From positions 18,003 through 82,002 of the forward strand of contig JALQPE010000228.1 in assembly GCA_030407315.1 (NCBI GenBank): DNA of 64,000 nt, given 5' to 3'. Made by a program: the position numbers and the translations under genes. Within the stretch, counting starts at the first letter, position 1, and each line of letters starts with the position of its first letter. The notes under the pieces are model-generated. The model made no database searches, had not been told where the DNA came from, and saw only the letters and a list, made by a program, of their open reading frames with translations. This document shows, piece by piece, positions 9,736 to 18,871 of this stretch. This stretch comes from Asparagopsis taxiformis. Its lineage: Eukaryota > Rhodophyta > Florideophyceae > Bonnemaisoniales > Bonnemaisoniaceae.

Positions 9736-11395
9736 ATGGCAGGGCTAAGTCTGCCGGAGATGGTCGAAGTGGGCATGACCGTGGAGGTACTGTGGCCGGT
9801 CGTGATCTGGGGCACGCGCAAGAAGGAAACCCCAACAAATTCTTGGTGGAAAGCGTGCGTGCTCGAGATTTGGTGCAATGGCATTGAAAATTGCGGGCGC
9901 ATCGAGTACCATGAGAGCTTTGGTCATCCACGCACGATTTGCGTAGTTCGCTTTCTGGAAGGAAAACTCGTGGATTATGGCTCTCCGTCACGCGACGACT
10001 CGGTACAAATGCCGTCTATGAACCTGAAATGGCGCATTGCAAACGCATCAAATCCGACGGAAGATGTTCAAATAGCTTCTGCGTCACGCAAAACGACACG
10101 CGGTGCACGTCACACTGCAGCCGCTGAAAGCTCGCTGCTCGCACAAAAAATTGCAGCTATGAGTCGCCAGCTCGACGACGTCCAGAGCTTGCTGCGCGAA
10201 CACACGGATCAATGGGCGGTGATTGCCGATTGTGAATCATCTCGCGTTTCGACAGACGTCGCGCAGGTACCGCTCATGCGGAATTTGGCACAACTTTATG
10301 AAAAAGGCTGCCAGCCGAACAGCGAAGAGGCAAGCGTAAGGTACAAACGCTGCGCATTGGCGGAAGATATCACGTCCGGACTTCAGCTGGGAAAAAAGTA
10401 TCGCGATGCGGATGGCAGCGAAAGAGACTATGAACAAGCAGTGGCGCTGTTTCGTCGCGCAGCAGCCTCGGGATCGCTGGAGGCCAAGGTTCATCTTGGA
10501 AACATGTATGAGAATGGACATGAAGTGCAACAGGACTTGAAAAGGGCGTACGCCCTTTTCAAGTCCTGCTGCAACGTTGCAATTGTATCGGGAGGCAGCG
10601 GATGGAGGACTAGCAGTCGGCAGAACGAATATTGCAATCATGTACGAGACGGGACACGGCGTGGAGATGGACGGGGCGCGTGCAGCACAGTTGTACGAAG
10701 AGGGAATTATGGGCGGCGATATCTCGGCAAAGAATGATCTTGGCGTCATGTTTGAGGAGGGATGCGGCGTGCAGAAGGACATTGCAGAAGATTTTCGACT
10801 GTACAAGTCGGGATCTGATTACGGAGACGCAGATTGTATGAACAATCTCGCGACGCTGTACGACAATGGAAATGGTGAAGGGACTGATAAGAAGCGCGCT
10901 TTTGAGCTGTATGAGCGGTCAGCGCAGAGTGGGAATGCGTTTGCAATGTACAATTTAGCATGCATGCTGGAGAACGGCGAGGGCATTCGACGGGATTTGC
11001 GACGTGCGGTAACGCTGTATGAATCGGCGGCACGCAAGGGGAATGTCGCAAGTAAGACGTGTTTAGCAGAGATGTATACATCGATATATCGAGGCGGAAA
11101 GGGTATTGATGTGGATTTCGTATAAGCGAGAGTGCTTTATGAGGAGGCGGTCCAGAAGTTTGACGTGGACGCGATGTATAGTCTGGAAAAGATTTACGAA
11201 ACTGGGCTGGGTGTCGCGGTGGACTTGAAGAGGGCTTGGCGATTGTACGTTGATGCGCACTTGCATGGTGCTATTGAGGGAACGTGTGGGATGGAGCGGT
11301 TGGATCAGATCAAGGATGGCGTTGAGGTGAAAGAGGAGCGCAAGATGGACGCCGCTGTAGTAGTAAGTAAGCGGAAACGCAGTGGACGTAGTTAG
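9736..11395 (+). pseudogene. Tudor-like + coiled-coil + Sel1-repeat protein, broken, copy 1
   Basis: Residues about 9-100 form a domain beginning VGMTVEVLW and containing NSWWKACVLEIW. The same pattern heads the B proteins at 20672-22366 and 59437-60798, so I call it a Tudor/agenet-like reader. A coiled coil (KIAAMSRQLDDVQSLLREH) follows, then at least six Sel1-type repeats (LGNMYENGHEVQQD, IAIMYETGHGVEMD, LATLYDNGNGEG, LACMLENGEGIRRD). A 38-bp perfect palindrome (10531-10568) shifts the frame. Deleting its inverted second half restores the frame at LQLYREAADGG. A TAA at 11123-11125 interrupts again before the last repeat and the basic tail KRKRSGRS. Sel1 repeats normally scaffold protein complexes. 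Confidence 0.65.
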
Positions 11396-12029
11396 CAACG
11401 TACCATCCATGATCAACACTGAAAATTGAGTTCAATTCTCCGAATTATTTCGTGTAGTCGCCAAAGTTTTGCTTTCATCCAAAATGTGGAAATACACGAA
11501 TTCATGTGTGCCTTTGACGAGTATTCCACGTCGCAGTACGACATCGGTTGGGCATGGCGCTGAAGAGCACAAATGTCCCGATGAACGCCATAGATTTCAG
11601 CTCTTTACGACGCGCTGCTTGTGTCATGGGTTACTCACTGCTGTTAACAGTACCACGTTCTGTTAACAGCACCTACGCCCAATTGGGCGTAGGTACTGCT
11701 ATTGACCATCTGTGCTTGGAATGTATGGTAGGAAACACCAATTCAACGATGGGAACTGAGTTTGGACCTTTACCAAGACGGCATCCAAGCGGAGACATGT
11801 CCCGTCCGATTCCGGCATTTTTTTGAACAAAATAACATTGAGATCTAAGAAAACTAGAAACCAACCTCGCCCACCACATCATCCTGATCAACCCGTCGGA
11901 AGTCTATCTCGCCCTCATCACAATGCCGCTCAATACAGCATTTCTGCCAGCTACAGCTTGCATCTTTTGATCGAATAGAAACAGCACATTTGTGAAGAGG
12001 TTCAAACCAGCCCAGTCAACGCAGATCGT
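11396..12029. other. Spacer with nested palindromes, copy 1
   Basis: It contains two CTGTTAACAG palindromes flanking ACCACGT near 11640-11670 and a perfect 24-bp palindrome at 11671-11694 (arm ACCTACGCCCAA). A frame from about 11551 could be an old 5' extension of the SSB gene; support is weak. Confidence 0.4.
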
Positions 12030-12579
12030 GTGCAATTTAGAAGTCGCGTCTGCACGCGACTATGCGCTCAGCCGACAGCATGCGCAACATCAGACGCTGG
12101 TGACAACAAGCAGGAAGAACGTGATCCGTACGTTCTGAACGAGAAGGAGCTTGCAATTGCTGGTGAATTTCCCCCTGAGATCCCCTGGCTGAACAAAGTG
12201 GTTTTGACGGGTCGGCTGGAACGCGACCCGGAATTGAAGCAAATGAGGCCAGATTTCAATGTATGCAAGTTCTCGATGGCGGTGGAGAATACGTGGGATC
12301 CTGATTGGGGGCCTGATCAGGAGAGTAATAGTTGGTATGATGTGAAGCTCTGGGCCCAGAGCTCCACGTCATACCAACTATTCCTCTGGGTCTCCGGGTG
12401 ACAGAGCTGCGTCGACAGCGAAGAAGGGGCTCCGAGTTGGTATTTCAGGCGGAATTGGTATCAATTCATGGACTAGTGCCGATGGTGAAACAAGGACCAA
12501 TATTGTAGTTACAGCTGAGTCGTTTGAAATTCTGCAGTCGCGGTCGGAGCCGTCCCCTGGCCTCTCCAATGGTTCTTAG
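12030..12579 (+). pseudogene. Single-strand DNA-binding protein (SSB/OB-fold), interrupted by an inverted duplication, copy 1
   Basis: The first frame gives an Arg/Ala-rich, transit-peptide-like leader, then NKVVLTGRLERDPELKQ, VCKFSMAVEN and SWYDVKLW, typical of the first half of the bacterial/organellar SSB OB fold. A palindromic insertion (12327-12382, core AGCTCTGGGCCCAGAGCT) follows, after which this frame stops at about 12401. The second half of the fold continues in another frame: GSPGDRAASTAKKGLRVGI, SWTSADGETRTNIVVTAESF, stop TAG 12577-12579. No ATG was found; the frame opens with GTG, so the true start is uncertain. It was probably an organellar SSB carried as cargo. Confidence 0.75.
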
Positions 12580-13401
12580 CGCAGTAGAAGGGACGCGTAC
12601 CAACGCAATTACAACGAAAGCCGGGTAGAGCCTGATAACAAGCTAAATGACCTGCAATTCTAACTATTTTGTTCCAAGCCAAACCAAAATATAATAAAGC
12701 CTATGGAAACTGTCAACCAAGTTAGCTATAGCTAACTTGTTATAACAAAAGTGAATTGATAGAGACTGTTTAAACTTTAGTGTTGGACTCGCTCGTAATA
12801 CAGCAGGTAAGCCTCGCTGTTCAGAACACCATTCCATAGTCTGTTACGCATTGTGATATTGAGTACAATTCCTTCACATTCTTTGGCAGCCGTGGATATG
12901 TATAACACGCAGCGCGGGGAGAGAAGTGTCCTCAAGACGAGCTGCTGACATTCGAAAGTGGAATTGTGTCATTTGTAAACATATCAACGGTCAATGAACC
13001 GTTTCTCTGGGCATCTACGAAAGCAGCACAGTGTAGTACTTATGCAAGGTATTTATTGTCTTTATTCTCATTGAAATCTTTACAATCGACAGAACTAATA
13101 CATAAACTCCCCTAAATTAATCTAAGCCTCAAACTGTGGCTGGAACTGACAACGTGCAGCGGCTGTGATTCATTCAAAATGTTGGAAAGTTGATCCTATC
13201 GTGTGAATGTGTGACACAAATCATCGTTCCCATCTGAGTGCGGTCTATCTGCTCTCCTCTAGAAGTTATACTCCCTCGTACTAACTTCCCTGCATCCAAC
13301 TATCAGTAAAGCTCCCGCACAATTACTATAGTCGTATACTACACACCATTCCAATATTTTCTTCACACTAACACTATGCTCCTTATTTCCTCTCAAGTCC
13401 A
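12580..13401. other. Right subterminal non-coding region, copy 1
   Basis: AT-rich sequence without a gene. It contains the palindrome GTTAGCTATAGCTAAC near 12720. The last part (13259-13450) is repeated inverted at the left end of element 3 (near 57120-57230). Confidence 0.45.
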
Positions 13402-13778
13402 CTCCACCAGACAGTGTTGCGAACCAATGCACGGTACTACCCGCAGACAATACAATTTGCTATCTACACTACTGTCTACAGATTTCCCCAGACAGCGCAG
13501 TAATACAATACAATGCACTGCCTCAGACAGTAAAATGTACTGTCTGCACATACTGTCTGGCGGCAACACTTCCGGACAGTAAAATTTACTGTTCTGGACA
13601 GTAAATTTTACTGTTTCTGGTACTGTCCAGATTTCGTGCCAGTTTATTGCTGCAGCAGTATTCTGAAATTTCCAGACAGTAAATTTTACTGTCTCCGCGC
13701 ACTGTCTTGGCCAGACAGTAATTTTTACTGTCTCAGACAGTAAATTTACTGTCTTTTTTCATTCCCAACACCGTAGTG
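13402..13778. repeat. Right subterminal repeats and terminus of element 1
   Basis: About twenty copies of CAGACAGTAAA and its complement TTTACTGTCTG in both orientations lead to CAACACCGTAGTG (13766-13778). In CACTA/EnSpm elements such subterminal motifs bind transposase accessory protein. The whole block recurs at 54399-54775 and, inverted, at 56730-57125. Confidence 0.75.
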
Positions 13779-13779
13779 C

Positions 13780-13905
13780 ATAAAATTTGGTAATTTTTTG
13801 GGCTCAAAAATTACTGCAGTAAAAACTGATCTAGCAAAGTGCACTTCACTAGATCAGTTTTTACTGCAGTAATTTTTGAGCCCAAAAAATTGCCAAATTT
13901 TAGAC
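13780..13905. repeat. Foldback MITE, copy F1
   Basis: Near-perfect inverted repeat of about 60-bp arms: TAAAATTTGGTAATTTTTTG...AAAACTGATCTAG, a GTGCAC-containing centre, and the complement. It abuts the element 1 terminus. The same sequence recurs at 17942-18064 and, diverged, at 18450-18580. Confidence 0.75.
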
Positions 13906-14282
13906 TAGTCTGGCGACCGTCTGTAGCTAATGGGGGGGCTTGAATTTAGGTGCAGTGTCTCTGTATTATTAGTGAAGCTGGCTCAAGGTTGTGGAGATTT
14001 TGTTTAATGCACTGTCATGATACAGAATGCGCCCAAGCTGCATACCCGTTCAAAAAATTGCACCCCTTCACCAATCTTCAACAACAAAACTCCAAACTCT
14101 TTCATCATCCCGCGACCCCTCGTCAGAAATCGAGGCTTCCATAAATTCCAATTTCAAATTTTGCGGGCGCGCGGAAAAATCTCCTTGCCGTCCTGTCAGG
14201 CACATGTGCCGGATTGCATTGCAATCTTCTCTACCAATCTATCGCATTCTCTCTTCTCCCTCGTTCCCGAGCATCCCCTGAA
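13906..14282. other. Leader region of the methyltransferase cassette
   Basis: No separate gene. The frame of the downstream ORF is open upstream to about 14214 with a leader (HCNLLYQSIAFSLL), but the first ATG is at 14283. Confidence 0.4.
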
Positions 14283-15713
14283 ATGGCGCAGCCACAACCC
14301 CGGCACGGGCTTGTCGAAACGTACAGCGAAGATGGGCCGATGCATCCATCTGACAAGTACGGAAACGGAACCATTCTATGGGTTGATCCCGCTCGCGTTG
14401 TTTCAATTCCTGCTATCGCAGGGGCTAGCACCCCAGCCTCCGATGTCACATCCGTAGTGCATCTGGATTTCGAACGTCTCTATCTGTACGGTAGCATTGC
14501 GGACAATGGTGACGTAACCTTGGTGGGAGGCATGGACGTGTGCGAGGAGGTGTGGTCGCGCCCCCGACGGAACACATCGAGATATTTACTTCGCATGAGC
14601 TACGAATCTATTACTACCAAACCACATACGCTTGCCTCTATTCTCTTTCATCTCCTGGAGAGGGAAAGGATTATTCCGTTCTACGAAAGTGTAGCAATAG
14701 TCGCTCACATGCGAGACTGTTGGCATGAAGCTGAGAAGAAAGAGGATCATGTGCCCCTTACAGAACGTACGCTCACAGCGTTTCGAAGGGCTGTGAGCAG
14801 TATGTACAAGTTTGACCTGCCAGCGAATGCTTCAATCGTTCTGGATAAATGGTTCTCGTATGCCTACCATCGTCACACCTTTAACATTGTGCAAGCAGTC
14901 CGAAACTTCACCATTTCTGCTGGTGAAGATGGTAGTGTAGATATAGACACACGGGTATGGGATCTATTCCTCACGAGCTGTGGGTTGCTGGATTTATCCG
15001 TATCCTTCTTTATTCCCGTGTTTGTCCATGAGCGTGATGGGCAATCAGCAGAGGATCCACTCAAAAACTCTCAGAGTCCTGGACCACCACTTCCAGTTCA
15101 GAAAGAGTTCTACACCGAGCATAACTTCTCCCAGTCCGCGATTGGTCGAGATGCCTTCTCAAGACAATCACTAGCATGCCAATTCTTCGTTTCACAGACC
15201 CAGGAGCGCGCTTCGCATCAAGATAGCTGGACAACTCCGAGACTTACCACAACTTTCGAGAGGGTTGTATTTCTCATGGCATTGATACAAATGGACCGAG
15301 ACTGGAAGTTGCAGGCAGAATCCCGGCCACGCTCACGTACAAGAACGAGGTCTTCGAATAGACCCACGCCGCTTTTCAAGAAGGATAGTCCGTGGACTGC
15401 CCAGCGTCTTGGATATGGTATTCATGTGATTCTGAAGTCATGGGATGTATTGGCAAAGTCGCTAGGGGCTACCAATACCGAGGAGCTCTTGCAACCGTAC
15501 CTTCTGTACGACCAGAGAGTATTCACGTACCACGTCCTGGACTCGGAAAATAGGGGCTTCGCACCGCTTCGAGAGCTGAAGACTTTGTTGCACGGCAGAG
15601 GAGCTGTTCGAAGAGTGCAGCACTCGGCAAGCATCTCGAGTGCGGCTGTCCATCGTACGCTGCTGCAAGATGCTCAGATGCGCCTCTGCGCACGTCCTTC
15701 TGGGAGCACATAA
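14283..15713 (+). CDS. N-terminal half of a ParB-methyltransferase-family protein (ORF1)
   Basis: A 476-aa intronless frame from the first ATG (MAQPQPRHGLVETY). Alone it resembles no named family. It aligns along its length with the decayed gene at 61312-62570. GTILWVDPARVVSI pairs with GWVFIDPNQVSKFVSI; PFYESVAIVAHMRDCWHE with FVEYLMIAVDLRDEYW; QAVRNFT..DGSVDIDTRVWDLFL with LAVLRPYHRAEDSSAIDLRLWKCF. In that relative the ParB motif DGAHRCMAI is present. Here the matching place reads GGMDVCEEVW, so the ParB box II is lost or highly diverged. The stop TAA overlaps the next ATG (TAATG), and homology to the relative continues across the junction. The two ORFs were therefore probably one protein, now split by frameshift or by coupled translation. 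Confidence 0.6.
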   Translation: MAQPQPRHGLVETYSEDGPMHPSDKYGNGTILWVDPARVVSIPAIAGASTPASDVTSVVHLDFERLYLYGSIADNGDVTLVGGMDVCEEVWSRPRRNTSRYLLRMSYESITTKPHTLASILFHLLERERIIPFYESVAIVAHMRDCWHEAEKKEDHVPLTERTLTAFRRAVSSMYKFDLPANASIVLDKWFSYAYHRHTFNIVQAVRNFTISAGEDGSVDIDTRVWDLFLTSCGLLDLSVSFFIPVFVHERDGQSAEDPLKNSQSPGPPLPVQKEFYTEHNFSQSAIGRDAFSRQSLACQFFVSQTQERASHQDSWTTPRLTTTFERVVFLMALIQMDRDWKLQAESRPRSRTRTRSSNRPTPLFKKDSPWTAQRLGYGIHVILKSWDVLAKSLGATNTEELLQPYLLYDQRVFTYHVLDSENRGFAPLRELKTLLHGRGAVRRVQHSASISSAAVHRTLLQDAQMRLCARPSGST

Positions 15714-17752
15714 TGACGATCTGTCGGCACAAAGAATTGTTCGACCAAACCGTTTCTTCACCGCGAGCAATACCTTTCCTACAGGGCTTCCAGGCGTCGA
15801 CTGGTTCCCCGGATGCTGGGAGGTTTACGACTATTCGGGCTCTGGGTATGGTTGAAAGGCAACTCACGGCATTCAGCCTCACAGAAGAGCCACAATCAAC
15901 GCCCGACCCTAATGAGGAGCTGTTCGGAGACACTGAGAGAACAGCTTCTCCAGTACGGGATTCTCCGCCCGGCGGGAACGGAACGAGCCCGAATGCTAAA
16001 CGCAGACGACTAGATGAAAGCCCTTCTGGTGCAGGAAGCTCGAGCAGGAATAGCGGTAACAGCGGTACCGCCGAAGCGGCCAGAGCTGATATAAAATCCA
16101 TGCGTGCAGAAGATGAAGTGTTGATTCCTCCAGAAATGGACAACATGAAAGGATCTGTCCTGCATACTTTCAACTGCAGCTTCAGAGACCTTTTGAAGAA
16201 CTATGACGCTGTTGACAATCCTCGAAAGCTGCAAATCCGGGAAGGTGCTCAGTTGGTACTCACTGACCCGCCGTACACTAGGTGTATGTCCGGCAGAGGA
16301 AACTCTGGTTACGATGTCCTCCGTCAGGAAGAAATCGAAGACACGGTAGCTGAAATTTCCAAGGTGACGCGCAAGGGTGGTCATGTTCTCATATTCACAT
16401 CTGCTGCTCTGTTCTACAATTGGGTATACGAGCTTCGCAAAGTGAAATACTCTACGGGTAGTCCTATGTTCGCGGTTGATTCGCAGCCTATCGTCTGTAC
16501 TCGGAGCCCCACCCATTTTACTTCGCCTCCGTATAGGATTACGACCAGTTTGTTAAATATGGTCGAGCTGGTTGTACATGCTGCGAAGCTGGGTAAGGGT
16601 AAAGAAGGCTGGGGGATGGTGAACTACCGAAATGCAGGATACATCCCTTCTAGGTTCAAGGCTTGGACAAATGTCATCGAAAACATCCCGCGCATCACAG
16701 CATCGGAGACAGTGAAATATTTGGACAAGGACAAGAAAAAGGTTACGTTGCGCCCCGAGCAGAAGACCATAGCTCTCATGCAAGAGCTCATTGGACGTTT
16801 CTCAAACCAGGGAGACTTGGTCGTGGACATGTTTGCTGGCACTTTCTCTACTGCAGTTGCATGCTTTCCTATGCACCACGGTCAGTACAGGAGGTTTGTG
16901 GGGTGTGAGAAGTTCACGGACTGCTTTGAACTATCCCTTCCTAGAGTCAATCTTGCATTTCTGCAGCAGGTCTCCATTGGGAACTTTGCTCAACAGTCCA
17001 CGCCCGCCCTGCAGCAGCTGGCCACTTCTCAACTCGGAACTTCCGATGACGATTCCCACTCGAAGAACCCCTCCAGTTTACCAAGTTCGACACAACTTCC
17101 ACCCCACCTCATCAGCTTTCTGACCGCCATTTGGTGCATCCCAGACCACCACAATGACTTGATAGACCTTCCTATTCACAAATGGCCACAATCACTGCTG
17201 GGCTTGTTGTCCACCATGGATAGTAAAACCCTGCTATCAATTGATGCAATGGCACACAATGTATACGTTGCAACTTCAACTATACCTGCAGCTGGTGATG
17301 GACTCTTCGCAAGAGTAGATATTGATCCAGGAGATATCGTCGGGTACTATTTTGGGGCAGTGGTTTACAAGGATCTCTACCAAGCAAAACTGAAGACGTT
17401 TGGTACGGGTCCGACTTCGTTCTCGATTGAGCGCTTCCAGAAGTACGCAGTTCAAATCAAGGACCCAAATATCACCTGCTTGCTTCCGTCTACGTCTAGC
17501 CGCCCCATCTTCATTGTTCCATTCGAGTATTGCGCTGCTTCGAAAATCAACGACCCAACGTTCGTGGATCCAGCAGAGGGAACCGATCGCCCGTCGCGAA
17601 CTGCTAATGTTAGTTTCTCCTCCCCTGTACAAGAACTCATCAGTGAGAGCTCTGTGTCTAGCTACCAAGTTGTATGTGTTACTGCTAACGAGGCTATCTC
17701 AGCTGGATCCGAGCTGTTTATCGAATACGGTCATGATTACTTCACTGTCTAG
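15713..17752 (+). CDS. DNA amino-methyltransferase (permuted, DPPY) fused to a SET domain (ORF2)
   Basis: 679 aa. Residues 1-60 continue homology to the relative at 61312. A disordered linker carries the NLS-like NAKRRRLDES at 94-103. Residues about 148-410 are a DNA N6-adenine/N4-cytosine methyltransferase in the permuted (beta-type) order: LVLTDPPYTRC (DPPY 185-188), KVTRKGGHVLIFTS, then the SAM-binding motif VDMFAGTFSTA (371-381). Residues about 516-679 are a SET domain: AAGDGLFA, YCAASKINDPTF, TANVSFS and SELFIEYGHDYF, closest in pattern to SETs that use IND...ANV in place of NHxCxPN. The predicted roles are DNA adenine (or cytosine N4) methylation plus lysine methylation in the nucleus. 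I know of no common protein with this fusion. Both domains look intact; substrate is inferred. Confidence 0.75.
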   Translation: MTICRHKELFDQTVSSPRAIPFLQGFQASTGSPDAGRFTTIRALGMVERQLTAFSLTEEPQSTPDPNEELFGDTERTASPVRDSPPGGNGTSPNAKRRRLDESPSGAGSSSRNSGNSGTAEAARADIKSMRAEDEVLIPPEMDNMKGSVLHTFNCSFRDLLKNYDAVDNPRKLQIREGAQLVLTDPPYTRCMSGRGNSGYDVLRQEEIEDTVAEISKVTRKGGHVLIFTSAALFYNWVYELRKVKYSTGSPMFAVDSQPIVCTRSPTHFTSPPYRITTSLLNMVELVVHAAKLGKGKEGWGMVNYRNAGYIPSRFKAWTNVIENIPRITASETVKYLDKDKKKVTLRPEQKTIALMQELIGRFSNQGDLVVDMFAGTFSTAVACFPMHHGQYRRFVGCEKFTDCFELSLPRVNLAFLQQVSIGNFAQQSTPALQQLATSQLGTSDDDSHSKNPSSLPSSTQLPPHLISFLTAIWCIPDHHNDLIDLPIHKWPQSLLGLLSTMDSKTLLSIDAMAHNVYVATSTIPAAGDGLFARVDIDPGDIVGYYFGAVVYKDLYQAKLKTFGTGPTSFSIERFQKYAVQIKDPNITCLLPSTSSRPIFIVPFEYCAASKINDPTFVDPAEGTDRPSRTANVSFSSPVQELISESSVSSYQVVCVTANEAISAGSELFIEYGHDYFTV

Positions 17753-17941
17753 CTGTTACCCTCTCACAGTCAAATTTCACAAGTAAATCCTTCTCCATTA
17801 ATGTTTTCACTCTGTTTCCCATACCTTCAATTTATTTTTATCGTAATGTACTCTTTCCCCCCAAGCAAGCAATGCGTAGAAGAATTTCCCGTTTGGTACG
17901 TAATGCGTCTGCATAAGGTTGGACAAGGTATATTCTGTGCG

Positions 17942-18064
17942 TAAAATTTGGTAATTTTTTGGGCTCAAAAATTACTGCAGTAAAAACTGATCTACCCGAG
18001 TGCACTTTGCTAGATCAGTTTTTACTGCAGTAATTTTAGAGCCCAAAAAATTACCAAATTTTAC
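17942..18064. repeat. Foldback MITE, copy F2
   Basis: Same arms as F1 (GTAAAATTTGGTAATTTTTTG...), with a slightly different loop (CTACCCGAGTGCACTTTGCTAG). Confidence 0.75.
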
Positions 18065-18449
18065 GCTGCCTTGTATGTGTTCTGGCATAGCCACGGGCAC
18101 CACACAACCCTACATGGCATGTCGAAGGCTGAGGTTTGGATACCAGCCGTTCTTAGTTGTTTGCCTTGTTCCACATGCGGACGGTGTCCGCTTGTTTTTC
18201 AGCACAATGACAATGTAGAGAGAAATGCAGGTACCACAACTGTCTTGTACATTGTACATCCATTCTCGCATTTCGTACATCATGCATGTACCACACGCAG
18301 GAAAAGCTGCTCAATGTACATTCTATGTGGTATGAAGTTTAACGCTTCTATAATTATAGCGTTAACGCTCCTAGCAACAAAACAGCCCGGAAGAACAAAC
18401 TGAGCCGTGGTCATCTACATAGTCAGCTAGTGCTGCTTACATAGTGCTG

Positions 18450-18580
18450 AGATTAAATTTCGGTAATTTTTCTAGCTATGAAATTACTGCAGTAAAAACT
18501 AATCTACCTATGTGCACTTGGGTAGATCACTCTTTACTGCAGCAATTTCAGCGCAAAAAAGATTACCAATTTCCTTGCCC
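18450..18580. repeat. Foldback MITE, diverged copy F3
   Basis: Arms retain AAATTACTGCAGTAAAAACT and the GTGCACTTG centre, but the outer parts have diverged. It is an older member of the F1/F2 family. Confidence 0.6.
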
Positions 18581-18871
18581 CGAATATACCTTAGCCTACG
18601 TTCTGCAAACACATAGAGATGTAACCAAAATAACTTCTCTGGCTGATTGCATTGCTGGCTCCATTGCTTTTGGGTATGCCCAGGACCGTTACTGCCCGCA
18701 GCTTTTGTAACGGCCGTACCAATGTCCTTATCCGTTACATCTTCCGTCCATGCTCGAGACAAGTTTCCCCCTGGTCTCTTCTACTTATCCTTCCCTTCTC
18801 CTCAGCAACGTTTCCAGTTCTACTCAAGTACTCTATCCTGGGCGTGAACCATTCAACGGTTTCCAGCAAAA

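Larger units (their letters stand above)
1..13778. mobile_element. Element 1: right part of a CACTA-ended transposon, copy 1
   Basis: This segment matches 40860-54775 nearly base for base. The offset drifts from 40859 to 40997 through small indels. It ends with CAACACCGTAGTG at 13766-13778, preceded by dense inverted CAGACAGTAAA-type subterminal repeats. The left terminus would lie before base 1. Termini beginning CACTA plus subterminal repeats are the known organisation of CACTA/EnSpm-type elements; no EnSpm transposase was recognised. An isolated copy of the left terminus (CACTACGGTGTTG, 4369-4381) lies inside, so a nested unit 4369-13778 is an alternative reading. Confidence 0.7.
17753..18871. 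other. Intergenic region with two foldback repeats
   Basis: Between the SET gene and A1. It holds F2 (17942-18064) and F3 (18450-18580), plus a TGTACA-rich patch at 18236-18330 resembling the repeats at 55900-56250. No gene was seen. Confidence 0.5.
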
